In this document: piece by piece, positions 1 to 23,016 of the stretch
Layout: each line of letters starts with the position of its first letter
Numbering within the stretch: position 1 is the stretch's first letter
DNA from: Chromobotia macracanthus
Lineage: Eukaryota; Chordata; Actinopteri; Cypriniformes; Botiidae
DNA: 64,000 nucleotides
Direction of reading: 5' to 3'
NCBI GenBank assembly: GCA_036877525.1
Contig: JAZGTH010000074.1
Span: 6,597,501-6,661,500, forward strand
The notes under the pieces: generated by a model
The model's database searches: none
What the model saw: the letters and a program-made list of their open reading frames with translations, nothing else
Told to the model about the DNA's origin: nothing
Made by a program: the position numbers and the translations under genes

Positions 1-141
1 GCTAATTTAATTCAGTGCTCAGTACTTTTACATTGTGTAGACAAAAGGTATTTTATACATGTTAGCCTAAATGAAGGGTAATTATTATATCTACAGTATG
101 TCATCTCTCCCTCTTTTCTTTCTGTGCTTTCACTCTTGTAG

Positions 142-425
142 CCCATGAGTTCTTCTACTATGCGTTGGAGGAGATCCCCGTCAGGCGATTTAAAGAACTG
201 GTACGCCGACTCAATGTCTCTGAGCAGGACATTGAAAGGGCAGAACGAGATAATCCGGTGTGCAAAGATGCCCAGTACCAGATGCTGAGGGTTTGGAGTG
301 ACAGAGGCAATGGAGGAGGAAACAATATTCTGCCATCTCACCTCATCCACATGTTTATAGATACACTGAGAGACATGTATCTGGCCAGCTGTGCAGACAG
401 CATTGAGAATAAGTTTATTTTATAG
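142..425 (+). CDS. tnfrsf1a: TNF receptor 1-like, terminal exon with death domain (partial)
   Basis: This is the last coding exon of a death receptor; the rest of the gene lies left of the window. A pyrimidine-rich acceptor ends at 141 and the frame runs to TAG at 423-425. The 94 residues form a death domain: LEEIPVRRFKELVRRL, then the pattern IERAERDNP, AQYQMLRVW, and a final helix LRDMYLASCADSIE. This matches the C-terminal death domain of TNFRSF1A, which recruits TRADD at the plasma membrane to start NF-kB or cell-death signalling. TNFRSF25 (DR3) is the main alternative. TNFR1 is preferred on the wording of the domain and on the plekhg6-like neighbour, since PLEKHG6 adjoins TNFRSF1A in human. 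A possible poly(A) signal AATAAA lies at 1509-1514. Confidence 0.85.
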
Positions 426-807
426 AACAAAAACATTTTACACTGAGCTCGCTGCAGGTAATTGGGGATACTGTAAGGGCATTAATATACTAAACTTACA
501 CTTTATACCTTTGGATTAATTTCAGTGTGACTGTACACGACAGCATATTTCCAACTGTCTTCGAAATTTCACACTAATTTTTTTTCTGTGAATATGCATA
601 CTTCTGTGTTAAACAATGGTATGTTTATATCAATGCTTGATGAGTGCAGTAATAGTTTATATCTGAATAAGGGTGGTGGTTTGAGATCTTCTTGGGTCCT
701 TAAATCCATGAAATTAGACCAGAGTCCAACCGGACGGCATTTATTTTTGAACCCTGGACCCGAACTTAAACAGCACTGACGTGTACACTGCCTGTAGCTC
801 CGCAGTC

Positions 808-1100
808 AGCCTTAGGCCTGTTTCACACCGCACATGTATCCAATGTGTATTTTTTTCAGTGCCCATGTTAACAGATGAGAGCTTTCACACTGCATACGGA
901 TGCGGTGCGTACAGTCCGTTTCAGGTGCGGTGTGGTGCAGCAGTGTTGCAATCATTTTGGCAGTGAGTCTATTTTTGCTGTACTGCTACGTGCTATGCCA
1001 ATACGCTGTATAACAGCTTTTGTATTGTCTATCACAACCAGACATTGGTTCGTGGGGTTATTGCAAAAAGCTTTTGCCAACAAGGTGGGCTGTTTATTGT
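808..1100. repeat. Probable dispersed DNA-transposon relic
   Basis: The segment is richer in GC and CpG than its surroundings. It has the internal pattern TTTCACACCGCAC followed by a similar TTTCACACTGCATACGGATG, which recalls non-autonomous hAT-type repeats common in cyprinid genomes. Terminal repeats are not clear, so family and ends are uncertain. Confidence 0.4.
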
Positions 1101-3357
1101 AAATGGACACTATTTTTTTGTTTATTGTAAAACAGACAGGTTTTCGGATCCAAGTGGACCGGTGAAGACCTCTGGTGGTGGTGTGTAGTTGGGTTTGAAT
1201 GGGTGGTGTGTCTGACTCCCAAGAGTCCCTTTAAATGTTTCACATTCGTGTATAATTACACAGCAGCATGTCCAGGTCATTTTTCTCTAAAATGAAACAA
1301 AAAATAATATTTTGCATAGAGAAAATGAAGTGTCTTTTATGGGCCAATTAATATTTTTATATAATGAAAAACAACACATTGATTTTTCAGTAAAATAGTC
1401 AGCCAATAATGTTTCTGTCTTTAGATAAAGTCTATAGCTGCTTTCCTAAATTGTTGTATATTTTCTGTGTATCATTCCACGGTCTATAGAAACATGAAAA
1501 TTGTACAGAATAAAACACAAAAATATTGTACAGTATGGTGCTTGAGAACAAACGATCAAAAGTAGCATTAATGTTCAAACACAATAATATATACATAATA
1601 CATAATGTGCAAACAATACAGCTGCTTTGCCCACAGACAGTTAGTATTATTAAAAATGTGGTAAATCTTCAGGGTTTTTTATTTGTCATTATCTGAATGT
1701 GCAAAAAAGTGAATTTCACATTTTCTGCCTTTCAGTGTTTTTAATATGTTGCTGTGTTTATTAAAGGTTGTTATAGCCATCATTCAAAATGTTCTGTCCT
1801 TCTCAACAGCAGAAAAATAACATTCAGTTTGCCCACGTATATTTGGCTTGTGTCCCCCAGGCAGCTCTAGAGAAAGGAAACAATGAAAACCCTTCAAAGT
1901 GTATTAGACTCTTTAGTTAACCTAAGCAAACAGGGAAGCAGATTCCTGTTTCTTTTGCATTGTCATGTTTTTTCTGTAATGGGAGCTTGGGAGCTTAAAT
2001 GGAACTTGGCCTTCATTGTTTGATTTCCTGTTGCTCTTTGTAAATTTGTACTTTATGGAATTTCATATAACATAAGGTTAGCAGCATTTTTGTTTGCTTT
2101 ACCTAAAACATACTTAAACTGTTTGGTTAGTAAACTCTTAACCCTTTGGCACCACCCAGTTGTGCCTTCCTTTGATGGTGTGTAATTTATTTTTTTTGTG
2201 CACATTAATACATGTCTGTTATGATCTTGTGCAATGTTGCTTTTCAGCATTCCTATTTCACAGAATTAATTCTGTGTCTGATATTTCTCAGGCTCACTCT
2301 TTTTCTGTTTCTTTTGTGATCATTCTGTTTCATACACAAATAACACTGGCCTAACTGCAGACTAAACATCATTACTATAATTGAATTGTAATGTAAAATA
2401 TTAAAAGATTATTAATAGGTTGCAGAGTTGATATATTTCATTAGAATCTCACTTATCATGCAAGTAAAAGGTATTGTTTCTAAATTATCTGATTGGCTCA
2501 TGTGAGAAAATGGCATTAGATTTAGTGATGCTGACTACGGCACATTAACAACCACATATAAACCCATGGTAACCACTAAAATCCTTACATCACAGTGGTT
2601 GGTAATACACAGGCATAGTCTTACTGTGTGTATGTTTGCACATGCTTGTCTGTATGGCTCTCAAACTCTAACCTTTAATAACAATCCCTGTAATAACAAC
2701 CCCTGTAACAAGAATCCCTGTGATCAAACGACTGATTGGCTCTTAATCATATCAGAAAGCCCTAATGCACCAATCAAGTTTCACTTCTGGAAACGCAACT
2801 ATGCCAGAGATCTGAGGAGCAAAGGCTGAAGAATCTTGTCTTGCTTGCTCAACCTGTTACTAAAAGAAGAAAAGAGAGAAAGATAAGAAGGGTTCAGAAA
2901 GCCGGAGTCTGTAAACCGAGAGAGAGTAACCTTAAAGATGTCTGTCTGAATGACATGGACACAAGCAAATCCAGGTACCTATTGGAAAGCTCTGAGAATC
3001 TGTGTACTCTGAAAAAGTGTGTGTGTGTGTGTGTGTGTTTGTGCGTGTTTTAAGGAGATTGTCTAAAATGATGACATCAGACTTGATGAATATAAACAAC
3101 TGAGATCTTGAATGTAACTTTTACTGTAGAATTTGAGTAGTTTGTAAATATAAATATAAAATGGCAATTGAATCACTGACATTTTACTTTTTTGTAAATT
3201 CTGTGTGGGTATGTTTATGTATCTTTTGGTATGTTTACTAACAGGTGGGTTATTTTCTATTTGCACATGTGAGTGCATGTTGTAAAAACATAATTCTAAA
3301 TGTTGAAAAATAAATTCTATTAGGGTTATAAACAATTTAAGTCTATAATAAATCCCT

Positions 3358-3360
<3 letters not shown>

Positions 3361-3396
<36 letters not shown>
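3361..3396. repeat. (GT)18 microsatellite
   Basis: Uninterrupted GT dinucleotides over 36 bp. A shorter GT run lies at about 3017-3038. Confidence 0.95.
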
Positions 3397-3398
<2 letters not shown>

Positions 3399-4128
3399 CC
3401 TCCATTGATGGCTAATCATAGTTGTGTTTACAAGGTAAGTCTGAATGGAACTGGTGTCTTGCCAAAGAGTGATGTCAGACAGTGTGGGTGTATTTTCTCA
3501 AATCTTTCTCAAAACGTGTGTGCAGGTCTTATGAATCATACCCTAGTTTACTTACTGTTTTTCTTGTCCATGTGTATCATGTCTGGGTAAATGTGAATCA
3601 GATGTCTGGGTCATACATTAACTCCGGAAATTAGATCTACTGTGTATGAAGCTGTGTGTGTGTTCTCAATTGTAAAAAACATTGTAGAAACAAAGTAAAT
3701 AATTAAAGAGTTGTCTGTCTGGAATTGTCTAAAGTACCCAATCTGTATATAACAACAACAGACGCCTATGGTATTTCTCCATCTAGATGGCTTAATCATG
3801 CATTTGTTTGAGACATTCTTGACACCTTTTACTAGTAAAGAAGTGAGCTGTTTTTACTTGTAAAGGTCACAGTTGGTACTGGCCTTGATAAGTCTGGTAT
3901 GTGGCAAGGTTTTAAACGCTAATAGGTTATGCATTATGCACAGGGATAAATGAAGCATAACATATGACTTGCTCAATGTCACCACTTGTCCCTCTCTAAA
4001 TTATCTTGCTCTCTTAATTATTCTTTCTCTTTTCTATTCACTTTCATAAGTGTTAGACTATAAATCCACTCATTGTATCTTTATCTATGTCTTTCAGTCA
4101 TCCATCAAAACTTAAATTTAGTGACATA

Positions 4129-15475
<11,347 letters not shown>

Positions 15476-16070
15476 TTACAGTGTAAAGACAGTGTACTCC
15501 ACTGTTTAGTCTTGTAGATGTGTAGAGGTGAAGAGTGTTGTATATAAATAGTGCATAAAAAGAATTGTGTATTGTTCTGTAGTGTTTAATATTCATTAGT
15601 CTTTAATATTTATATAGCGTAGCATGCACAGGCAGATTATGCATGCCTTTAAGCTTTTATCGTCAGCCTTTATAAATGTAAGGTTGATTCATATTGTGTC
15701 TATAGTTAAAATTCTGTGTGCTTAAATGTATTTGTGTACAGTCTCTTTGTTTTGTATATTATTTGATGTATGACAATTTTAAAAATCGCATTGACAATTT
15801 TAACTTGTATCTACTATGCATAAGAAAAAATTAAAACAGTGATAAAATGTCTTCCTTTAATGCTTTATTTACACAGATAATACATTTACAATTGAAACGT
15901 TTGTATTAACTAATTATGGTACAAATATAATACATAAATGTAGGTTAAATATTTACGTATATTTGGACTGCTACAATTGTCTGCATTAAAAACATGCATC
16001 CACATACATTCATAACAGAATATAGAGTTATGTGCAAACATTCTTTTCAAAGTGTATGAAGAAAATGCTT
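15476..16070. other. Convergent 3' UTRs of plekhg6 and cd4
   Basis: About 600 bp separate the two stop codons. A plekhg6 poly(A) signal ATTAAA is at 15830-15835 on the + strand. A cd4 AATAAA is at 15864-15869 on the - strand. The predicted transcript ends meet or overlap slightly. Confidence 0.65.
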
Positions 16071-18681
16071 TTACACACACACTGATTTAGGATCTCCACC
16101 ACAGGCTTCATTTATTCTTGCCTTATATTGCTCTTTTCTCTCTTGTTCAGTGGCGGCTTCATGGACAATGGCTTCCATCGCTGGGTAAAGAAGAATCTTC
16201 CTTTTCTGCATATTGGAAGAAGAGAGTTTAATAACATTAAATGTCTTATACAAGGCTTCATGTGCAACATTTAAAACTTTCAACAACAAGTGAGCATAAA
16301 CTGTATTTTGATCATGGGAGGATACATAAGACCGGAGGATACATACCCTGTGATAGTTTCTGCATGTCTGGAACAGAATCAGGAATATCGCCAAAAACAG
16401 AAATCCTAATCCCATCACCATAGCAACTTTGTTTCCAGAACTGGACTCACTTTTGCCCATTAAAGCACCTTTAGAAACAAAGAAAACAGATAATGTGCTT
16501 TATTAATCCATGGAAATAAAATGCTTCAGATCCTAAGGCCAACAAAAGCTTTCTGATTCTGTATCTAATGTAAATTTTTAGTTGTCTTAAGGCTCAGAAG
16601 ATGATTTCCTTTACTGCTATATAACTGTTCTACCTACCAGCCATGTGAAATTGGTAAGTTGCGTTCCCCAGAACTCCATCCTTCCCGTAGTACCTACACA
16701 CCCATTCACCCATATCCTGCTTGCTCATTTTTTTAATTGTGAGAATCTTTGATTTTCCAACAGAGGTCACTGTTTGAGTGTCGTTAATCCCATAGGTGAC
16801 ACGGAGCCATTCATAGGAAGTGACCTGGCTGGAGTTGCTAAGATGGCAGGTGAGGGTCATGGTACTGCTGGACACAGAGGAGCTCAAAACTAAGAGAAAC
16901 CAGACATAGATGCAGCTGATCAGCATTCCATAGATCTTAATGAGGTTATGAAATCCTGCTTACACAAGTCTAAATCTTGAACAAGATTTTAAAATGAATT
17001 TGAATCTGAAATCAAATTGAATTAATTTTCAGAATTGATTTGAATTGATTCCCCTTGTACCCTATCACCCCACTCCATTATTTTATTTTCATTTATTTTT
17101 TTTAGGGTTCAGGGTGAAAAAAAAAATCAGAAAATAAAGGAAATGTTGGATTGACTAATGATCAATGTGGATAGTTAAAAGACAATAGCAAAAAAACTTC
17201 TACAGAAAATGTTTTTTTAATGTAGTACAGTGGCATCACATGCTGTGAACAAGACTGTGTTTTGTACAGTGATATATGACCCCACTCACCTCGAGCAACA
17301 ACTAGCTGCATCCTTCTTTGTACTTGCATCCTCCCATTTGATCCCTCCATCATTCCTGAGCATGTGTATATCCCTTCATCTCCATCCTCCACCGTCTCTT
17401 TCCAAGCTGCTGTGTTTAATAGCAGGAGAGGCACTGAGGACCCCACAGACTGTTTGAAGGATGACGGTAGAGGAAGAGAAGAGAAATTTGTTGTAGATGT
17501 TTTCTGCCATGTCATGGTATTTGGGATTAGACCCTCAGTGAAGATGCAAGACAAAGAGGCAGAAGAGCCCACTGCAGTATACACCAGTGAATAGTCAACC
17601 TGAGGAGTGGAGATTCCTAGAGAGAGATTTGGGTTGGATAAGCTAATGTGGCAATCAATTATAGGTCATGGTTACATTGCCAGTATACAAAATAAACTCA
17701 CCCTTGACTTGTAAGGTTGCAGTTGCCTTTACAACCATATCTTTGTGTGAAACCTGGCAGGTCCAGTTTCCAGAGTCTCTTTGAGAAACATTACTGAGGA
17801 CAGTTCTGTCTTCAGATTTGCCATTTAATTTCATGCTTAATCTAAATTGTGGCTTTGGACTGATATGGCATGTTGTCACCACTCTTGAGCCTTCCACCAC
17901 AATTGCAGGAGAGAAGGACACTGTATAGAAGGACAGATGGGAAATTTATGATCCTATGCCTTCACTTTCACTAAATTTTCAAAGGAAATAGGATGGTCAC
18001 AGAGGATGTGACCAGTTCTTTGCTCCGTGTGTTTTACCTTTAATAATCCTAAGCATGATGCCCTCCACCATACGAGTCTTTCCTACAACCTCACATATAT
18101 ACTCTCCTCCATCTTCAGCCGTTATTCCAGTGATGTGAAGGCTGTAATCCCCCTTTCCGAACTTAGGAACAGGACAGAAAGCTCGTGATGGGTATTTCAC
18201 TGACCGGAACTCTAAACCACTCTTTTCTCGACGCCAAATTGTCTTTTGTACACTAGATAAGTGAGAATTATGTTCATATTAAAACTTTTGTGGAATTTCT
18301 TAAATTGTCAGGTTTTTCCTGGTATTGTTTAGTGACCCAAGAAAATAAATAGATGGATGGCTGGTTCTTACTTGTTAACCATCCTGCTCCAGTAGACTGC
18401 AGTAGGGTGTGAGAGCACAGAAGAATCATCCACACATGGCAACACTGCTTCAGAACCATAAGCCACAAACACTTCATGTTTCCAACACTGACCACCTTCA
18501 GAACACACAGAAGAGATGCAAAATCAATATGTATTATATGTGGATCTCTGTAAAATGACTTCTGGGAGAAGGAAAAAACAAAATCTAAATTATTTTAAAA
18601 TCTGCATCATAAAACCTCACCTTCAAAAACCAGCTTGAACCCCAGAATAAACAGAAACTGTGCTTTCTGCTCTAGATGCAT
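16071..18681 (-). CDS. cd4: CD4-like T-cell co-receptor, four Ig domains, 8 coding exons
   Basis: Coding exons in transcript order: 18681-18621, 18495-18372, 18252-18038, 17920-17702, 17616-17290, 16889-16638, 16468-16347 and 16205-16071. Phases agree and give 484 aa (human CD4 is 458). Exon 1 encodes a signal peptide (MHLEQKAQFLFILGF). Exons 2 and 3 form a V-like domain 1 with cysteines in EAVLPC and DGGEYICEV. Exons 4, 5 and 6 each encode one Ig domain (cysteine pairs in VTTCHI/NWTCQV, LSCIF/YTCSG and LTCHL/WVCRY). Exon 7 holds the stalk and a membrane helix (VAMVMGLGFLFLAIFLILF). Exon 8 encodes a 44-residue tail with KRKILLYP. The one-exon-per-domain layout and motifs fit teleost CD4-1, the MHC class II co-receptor. 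LAG3 is the alternative, but its KIEELE motif is absent. The tail also lacks an evident CxC Lck-binding motif. Confidence 0.82.
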
Positions 18682-21600
18682 GTTTGATATTTCCTAACAG
18701 ATGTTCTTCTTTTATTTTTTTCTTGTTGTCACTTAAACCATCTCATGTGTATTATCGTTTTCCTGTCTGCTGTCTCTGGTCTTTGTTCTGCCATTTATAT
18801 AGTTGTGGGTGGTTATGTGGGTTCAAAGTGTTATAGGTAGTTCTTCTCCACCTCTCAAAGTCACATGACTTCAGAAGCTGCATATAGTGAAACTGTTGAT
18901 ATGCGGTCTGACTGACGTACATTGGAAAAAGAGAGACATTGAATAATACAATGAGAGAGAGATGACACTTGAGGCTTCAGTCTCCCACGGATTCACCGGG
19001 TCTTTCTTGAATTTTCTCTTGCTGTATGAAAAGGTTTATCTGAAAGTATGTCACCTACTTGAAAGGATGGAAATAAATTTGTTGATATTAAAAGCAATGT
19101 GGAAAATTAACTCTACAAACCATGTATTTATGCTGTTGTGGCATGCACGCAAACTCACTGAGATGCACAAATATGCACAAACCACAGAAAACTAGAACAC
19201 TGCAAGAAAAAAATCATTTCAATAAACATTAAAATGAAGATTATTTTCCTCACCTTGCTTAGCAAATTATTGTTCCAATTTAAGCATAAATCTAAAATAT
19301 TTAGGGGGGAATACTTAATGTAAATAATGCAGATGAAATGTAATTTAAGATATAGTCTTTGAAAATAAGTACACCGTAAAACTTTGCTGCCTTTAATGTT
19401 TAAGCTTAATCAACTGCATAAGCGGCACAAGTAATTTAAATTTTTTATAATCTTGACTGTTGATGAGGTGCTATAACATTAAAAATGGTTGAAAATTTGC
19501 TTAACTTATTTTTATGTTACACCAGTTAGGATTTAAAATATAAAGTTGAAATGACTTGTACAGCCACGTTCATTAAAGAACGGGGCTGTTTTAAATATTT
19601 TTCTAAAAGGGTACCGATTACGTAAATAATTTTTGCAATGAATATTGAAATAGTCATTGTGAGAACACAGCAAAGTCAGTCATGCAAAGTGTGAATTTTA
19701 GCAGTTTAATATTTAAATTTGTTTTTAATTAACAGTTTTGGTTGAATATTATTAAACACCACTGCATCAGAATTTTTGATAAGTGACACTAACACACCCT
19801 TAACCAGTGGGCAAAAAATAGAGATGGCTTGTTTAATTATAGCACTGTTCCATGGCATTACTTATTTACAGTATTTATGTGTTGCTATATATTGTCACTC
19901 CAGTGTCAGGTGAAACGCATTTGATTCAGCTGTTGATAAACACGGATGTTCAATCAGCATATTCTACAACAGCTTCACTTCCAGTAAGCTTCGGCAGGCC
20001 AAACGCTCGCTGACATGAATATGGGGGCTGAAGTTGTTTTGATGAAGAAAAGAAAGCAATGATTCTGTGGCTGACTCAATCACTCCCCTCCCATTTCTGT
20101 TTTGTTTTTTCACTCCTCTCTCATTTTTGTCTTCCTGCCTAAGCAAAAGTACATTACTTTTTCCAGGTCACATTTTTACTTATGAAAAGTCAGTTCTTTG
20201 AATTAGAATTTTCATAATTTGATGCATTTTCATCAATGAGTAGCCAGTATCTAGACACTTAGAGACAAACCCAAAATGTATGATTTTAATTGAGTTTGGT
20301 GGCAAAACATCAAGGCAAGGACATCTGCAAACAAATGAGAGGCTTTTCTGACTAATTTTTGAATCAACTGGTCTCAATGTATTTTAATTGAATGTAAGTC
20401 AGTTAGTTACTCCTAGCAGAGTAACCACTGAGGTATTAACTGGAAATAGTATGTTGGTCATTGAATATGTAAATATGCAAACAAATAGGGTCTGTGGGAA
20501 AGGAAAAATGTCTTCATAAGATAAGGTATGGGAGGATAACCACAGATCCTGAGATTATGGTTTTTAAATTCTCATTACTTCCTTTGATTGATCTCTTTTC
20601 TAAATGATCACATTTCTCTATCCTGTGTTCTTTGATTATGTACCATAAAACCAATAAAAACATCCAAGTACCTTGATTGACATGAACCACTGCTTGACAT
20701 CTGGGACAGGCTGTGGTTTCAGATGCATTGAGAATATCAGTTTACTTTCACTCTCTCCTACTCTTTACACCTGACGTCAGATCAATGGGGGTGTGTGTAC
20801 AGGGACTGTGATGGGGTCTTTCCTTCACATTGTGCACCTGCACAGCTGATTTGAATAATAACAGAGCTGGGGAAGACGTACGCAAGCCCCTTGTGTGGAA
20901 AAAGAGACTGCCACGAGTGGGAATATTATATGCATGCAGATAATATGGAACATATGAACACCAATTGTGTTTGCTGGAGGAATTCAGTAAATCATTTATT
21001 CCTACTAAACTAATCAGTCATAATTTTTTTACACACACAGACACCACCATCCAACGTCTCATTCTTCATGTCTTTTAAAAATAGAGTTATTAAAGAAACA
21101 GTTATGACTTTAATTGTCTTAGTGTAATATTGCTCTCGCTCACATGGAAAGATTTTCAACGCTTTTACTTTGAAAAACGTTTGGACACACTTGCTAATTC
21201 TTTATTACTATTTTCTATATTTTAGAAGAAAATCTTCAAACCTTTGAAACAGCACAAATGGGAGTGTGGGAATAATAAAGTGGCCAAAAATAATTGTATT
21301 TTAGCTTCATGAGGTAGTACCAGAGAGTACTTGAGGAGTCTTGTATGTTGAGCACTTGGTTTATCTTTTAAACTGTTAGTTACAGGAATTTTGGGTTATT
21401 CAGTTCAGTACTTCAGTAATTCATTTACATGATTATGGTTCCATGAAACTCAGTTAGGAGTCTCAGTTAAACATTTTAACCACAGGGATCGTTTCTTTAT
21501 TGAAATGAGTCAGAACGAGGTATTACATAAATAGATCAATATATAGATAGCTATTGTTATGTATGTGTGGGTCTCTGCGCGGACGCTGTCTATCTACCAG

Positions 21601-22976
21601 CACATTTATCTGCCACACCGCTTTTTACATCACGAAACATGCGCTGTGTGCTTATATTGAAAAGGTCATCAACCCAAGAATCGCCCTGAATTGATGAGAC
21701 TCAATTCTCTGTAGGCTTTAAAATGTGCCTGCCAGTCACAAGATCATTTGAAATGTAGTTATTTAGTGTGGTGAAACTGAAATGACCAAGGAGGACGTTT
21801 AGAAATCTTCATCATTGTGAATAATGAATATTGATTCATTATTATCACATGTGGCTAAAACCGCGCCTAACAGCGTAACAGTTTATCCTCTTTGTATACT
21901 GGAAATACAAACCACAGACTTACAGATCAAAGACAGACACTTTCTGAAAAGTCTTGACACGTCAATAGTAATGTTTCTTTAAACATCTGCCAAGTACTTT
22001 TTTTTCTGCATTTCCATATGTTAGTTGTGTTGTTTTGGTTCATTATTTGCATAGATATCCTTTAAATGTCCCTGGATTTGATGACATTAAATAGGCCATT
22101 ATATTCAGCTGGTGGTGTTTATGGTAAAATTCTCATAGACGCATTTAAGCACTGCACGGGGAGTTTTGATAGACAATCAATACCCTTATCTTGCATAGAA
22201 GAGTAAAACACTCAGCGCAACCGCACTGCTTGTCACATTAATCCAGCTTAATTTAAACCACATTTGTGCATAAAACTATTAGCTACATTATAATGTTTTA
22301 CTAAATGCATTAGTTTATTTGTAAACAAGTTATTGATCTGGCCTTTCAAACAATGACCATGTTCTGCAGTAACTTGTTTTATACTTATTATACGTGCGGT
22401 TCTCATGACCCCATATTTTAAGAGTACATATTTCACTTTAAATTATTTCTGCATTCTAGATCACACACCACTTTTATATTAACTGAAAATAAAGCTAAAA
22501 GATTAAATGGTGAGAATTTTGCCCAAGAACAACCACGACAAGCCAGCCTGCCTTGCGCAAAAACAAGCACTGTAAAATTAAGTGACATTTTCTAACAAGG
22601 GTTCGTTTTCCTCTGACGTTAACTTCTTTTAAATTGCCTCAACTACAATATATTGTGAACTTCGAGTTAGATTAATTCTGAAACTGTATTGGAAATATAC
22701 ACAGCTGCACATGTATCTGCAGATGTCAATACACATTAACTTTGGGTTGCATTTTCCACTTGATGTGGTGAAGTCACAGTCGTTTCTGCATTTCAGGCTG
22801 TGAACATTCTACAGTAATGGGGTTACTGAACACTTACTGAGCACTGGAATAAGGTACGCAAACATGCTATTTTCTATCATCTGCTGTTACCACAAATGTT
22901 AAGGCTGTATGTGAATCCTCCACTGAACAGCCTGATACTATGAAATATTCCAAAATATTTTTAATATTATCCAGTC
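18682..22976. other. Intergenic region upstream of cd4 and downstream of rpl18
   Basis: About 4.3 kb without supported exons. The part next to 18681 should contain the cd4 promoter, but no TATA box could be assigned. A Tc1-like element fragment lies at 21174-21365. A CRE-like TGACGTCA occurs near 20772. Nothing else stood out. Confidence 0.5.
21174..21365. mobile_element. Fragment of a Tc1-like DNA transposon family
   Basis: It begins with AAACGTTTGGACACACTTGC and ends with TTGTATGTTGAGCACTTGGT. Both are shared, in reverse orientation, with the longer element at 60658-61062 (TGGACACACTT and AAGTGCTCAGCATACAA). It keeps the internal motif CTTCATGAGGTAGT. The outer terminal repeat is truncated. 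Confidence 0.7.
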
Positions 22977-22982
22977 TTTATT
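22977..22982 (-). terminator. rpl18 poly(A) signal
   Basis: AATAAA on the - strand, about 35 nt after the rpl18 stop codon, as expected for a short ribosomal-protein 3' UTR. Confidence 0.8.
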
Positions 22983-23016
22983 TGCATTACAATATGGTAT
23001 ACATAAAGACAGACAT

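Larger units (their letters stand above)
426..4097. other. Gene-poor spacer between tnfrsf1a and plekhg6
   Basis: The left part is probably the tnfrsf1a 3' UTR. The rest holds a GC-contrasting repeat (808-1100), two GT-dinucleotide runs (about 3017-3038 and 3361-3396) and, at about 2676-2723, three or four imperfect 15-bp tandem units containing CCCTG. No convincing coding exon was seen. Untranslated plekhg6 exons may lie here but cannot be identified from sequence alone. Confidence 0.5.

Noticed and set aside
3063..3590. Open frames with poly(Thr-His) or poly(Cys-Val)
   Set aside because: They are translations of a GT microsatellite.
18274..18495. - strand frame starting MKCLWLMVL as the CD4 signal peptide
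   Set aside because: A different frame of the same segment gives a proper Ig strand (GSEAVLPC) that joins the next exon in phase, and a separate signal-peptide exon lies at 18681-18621.
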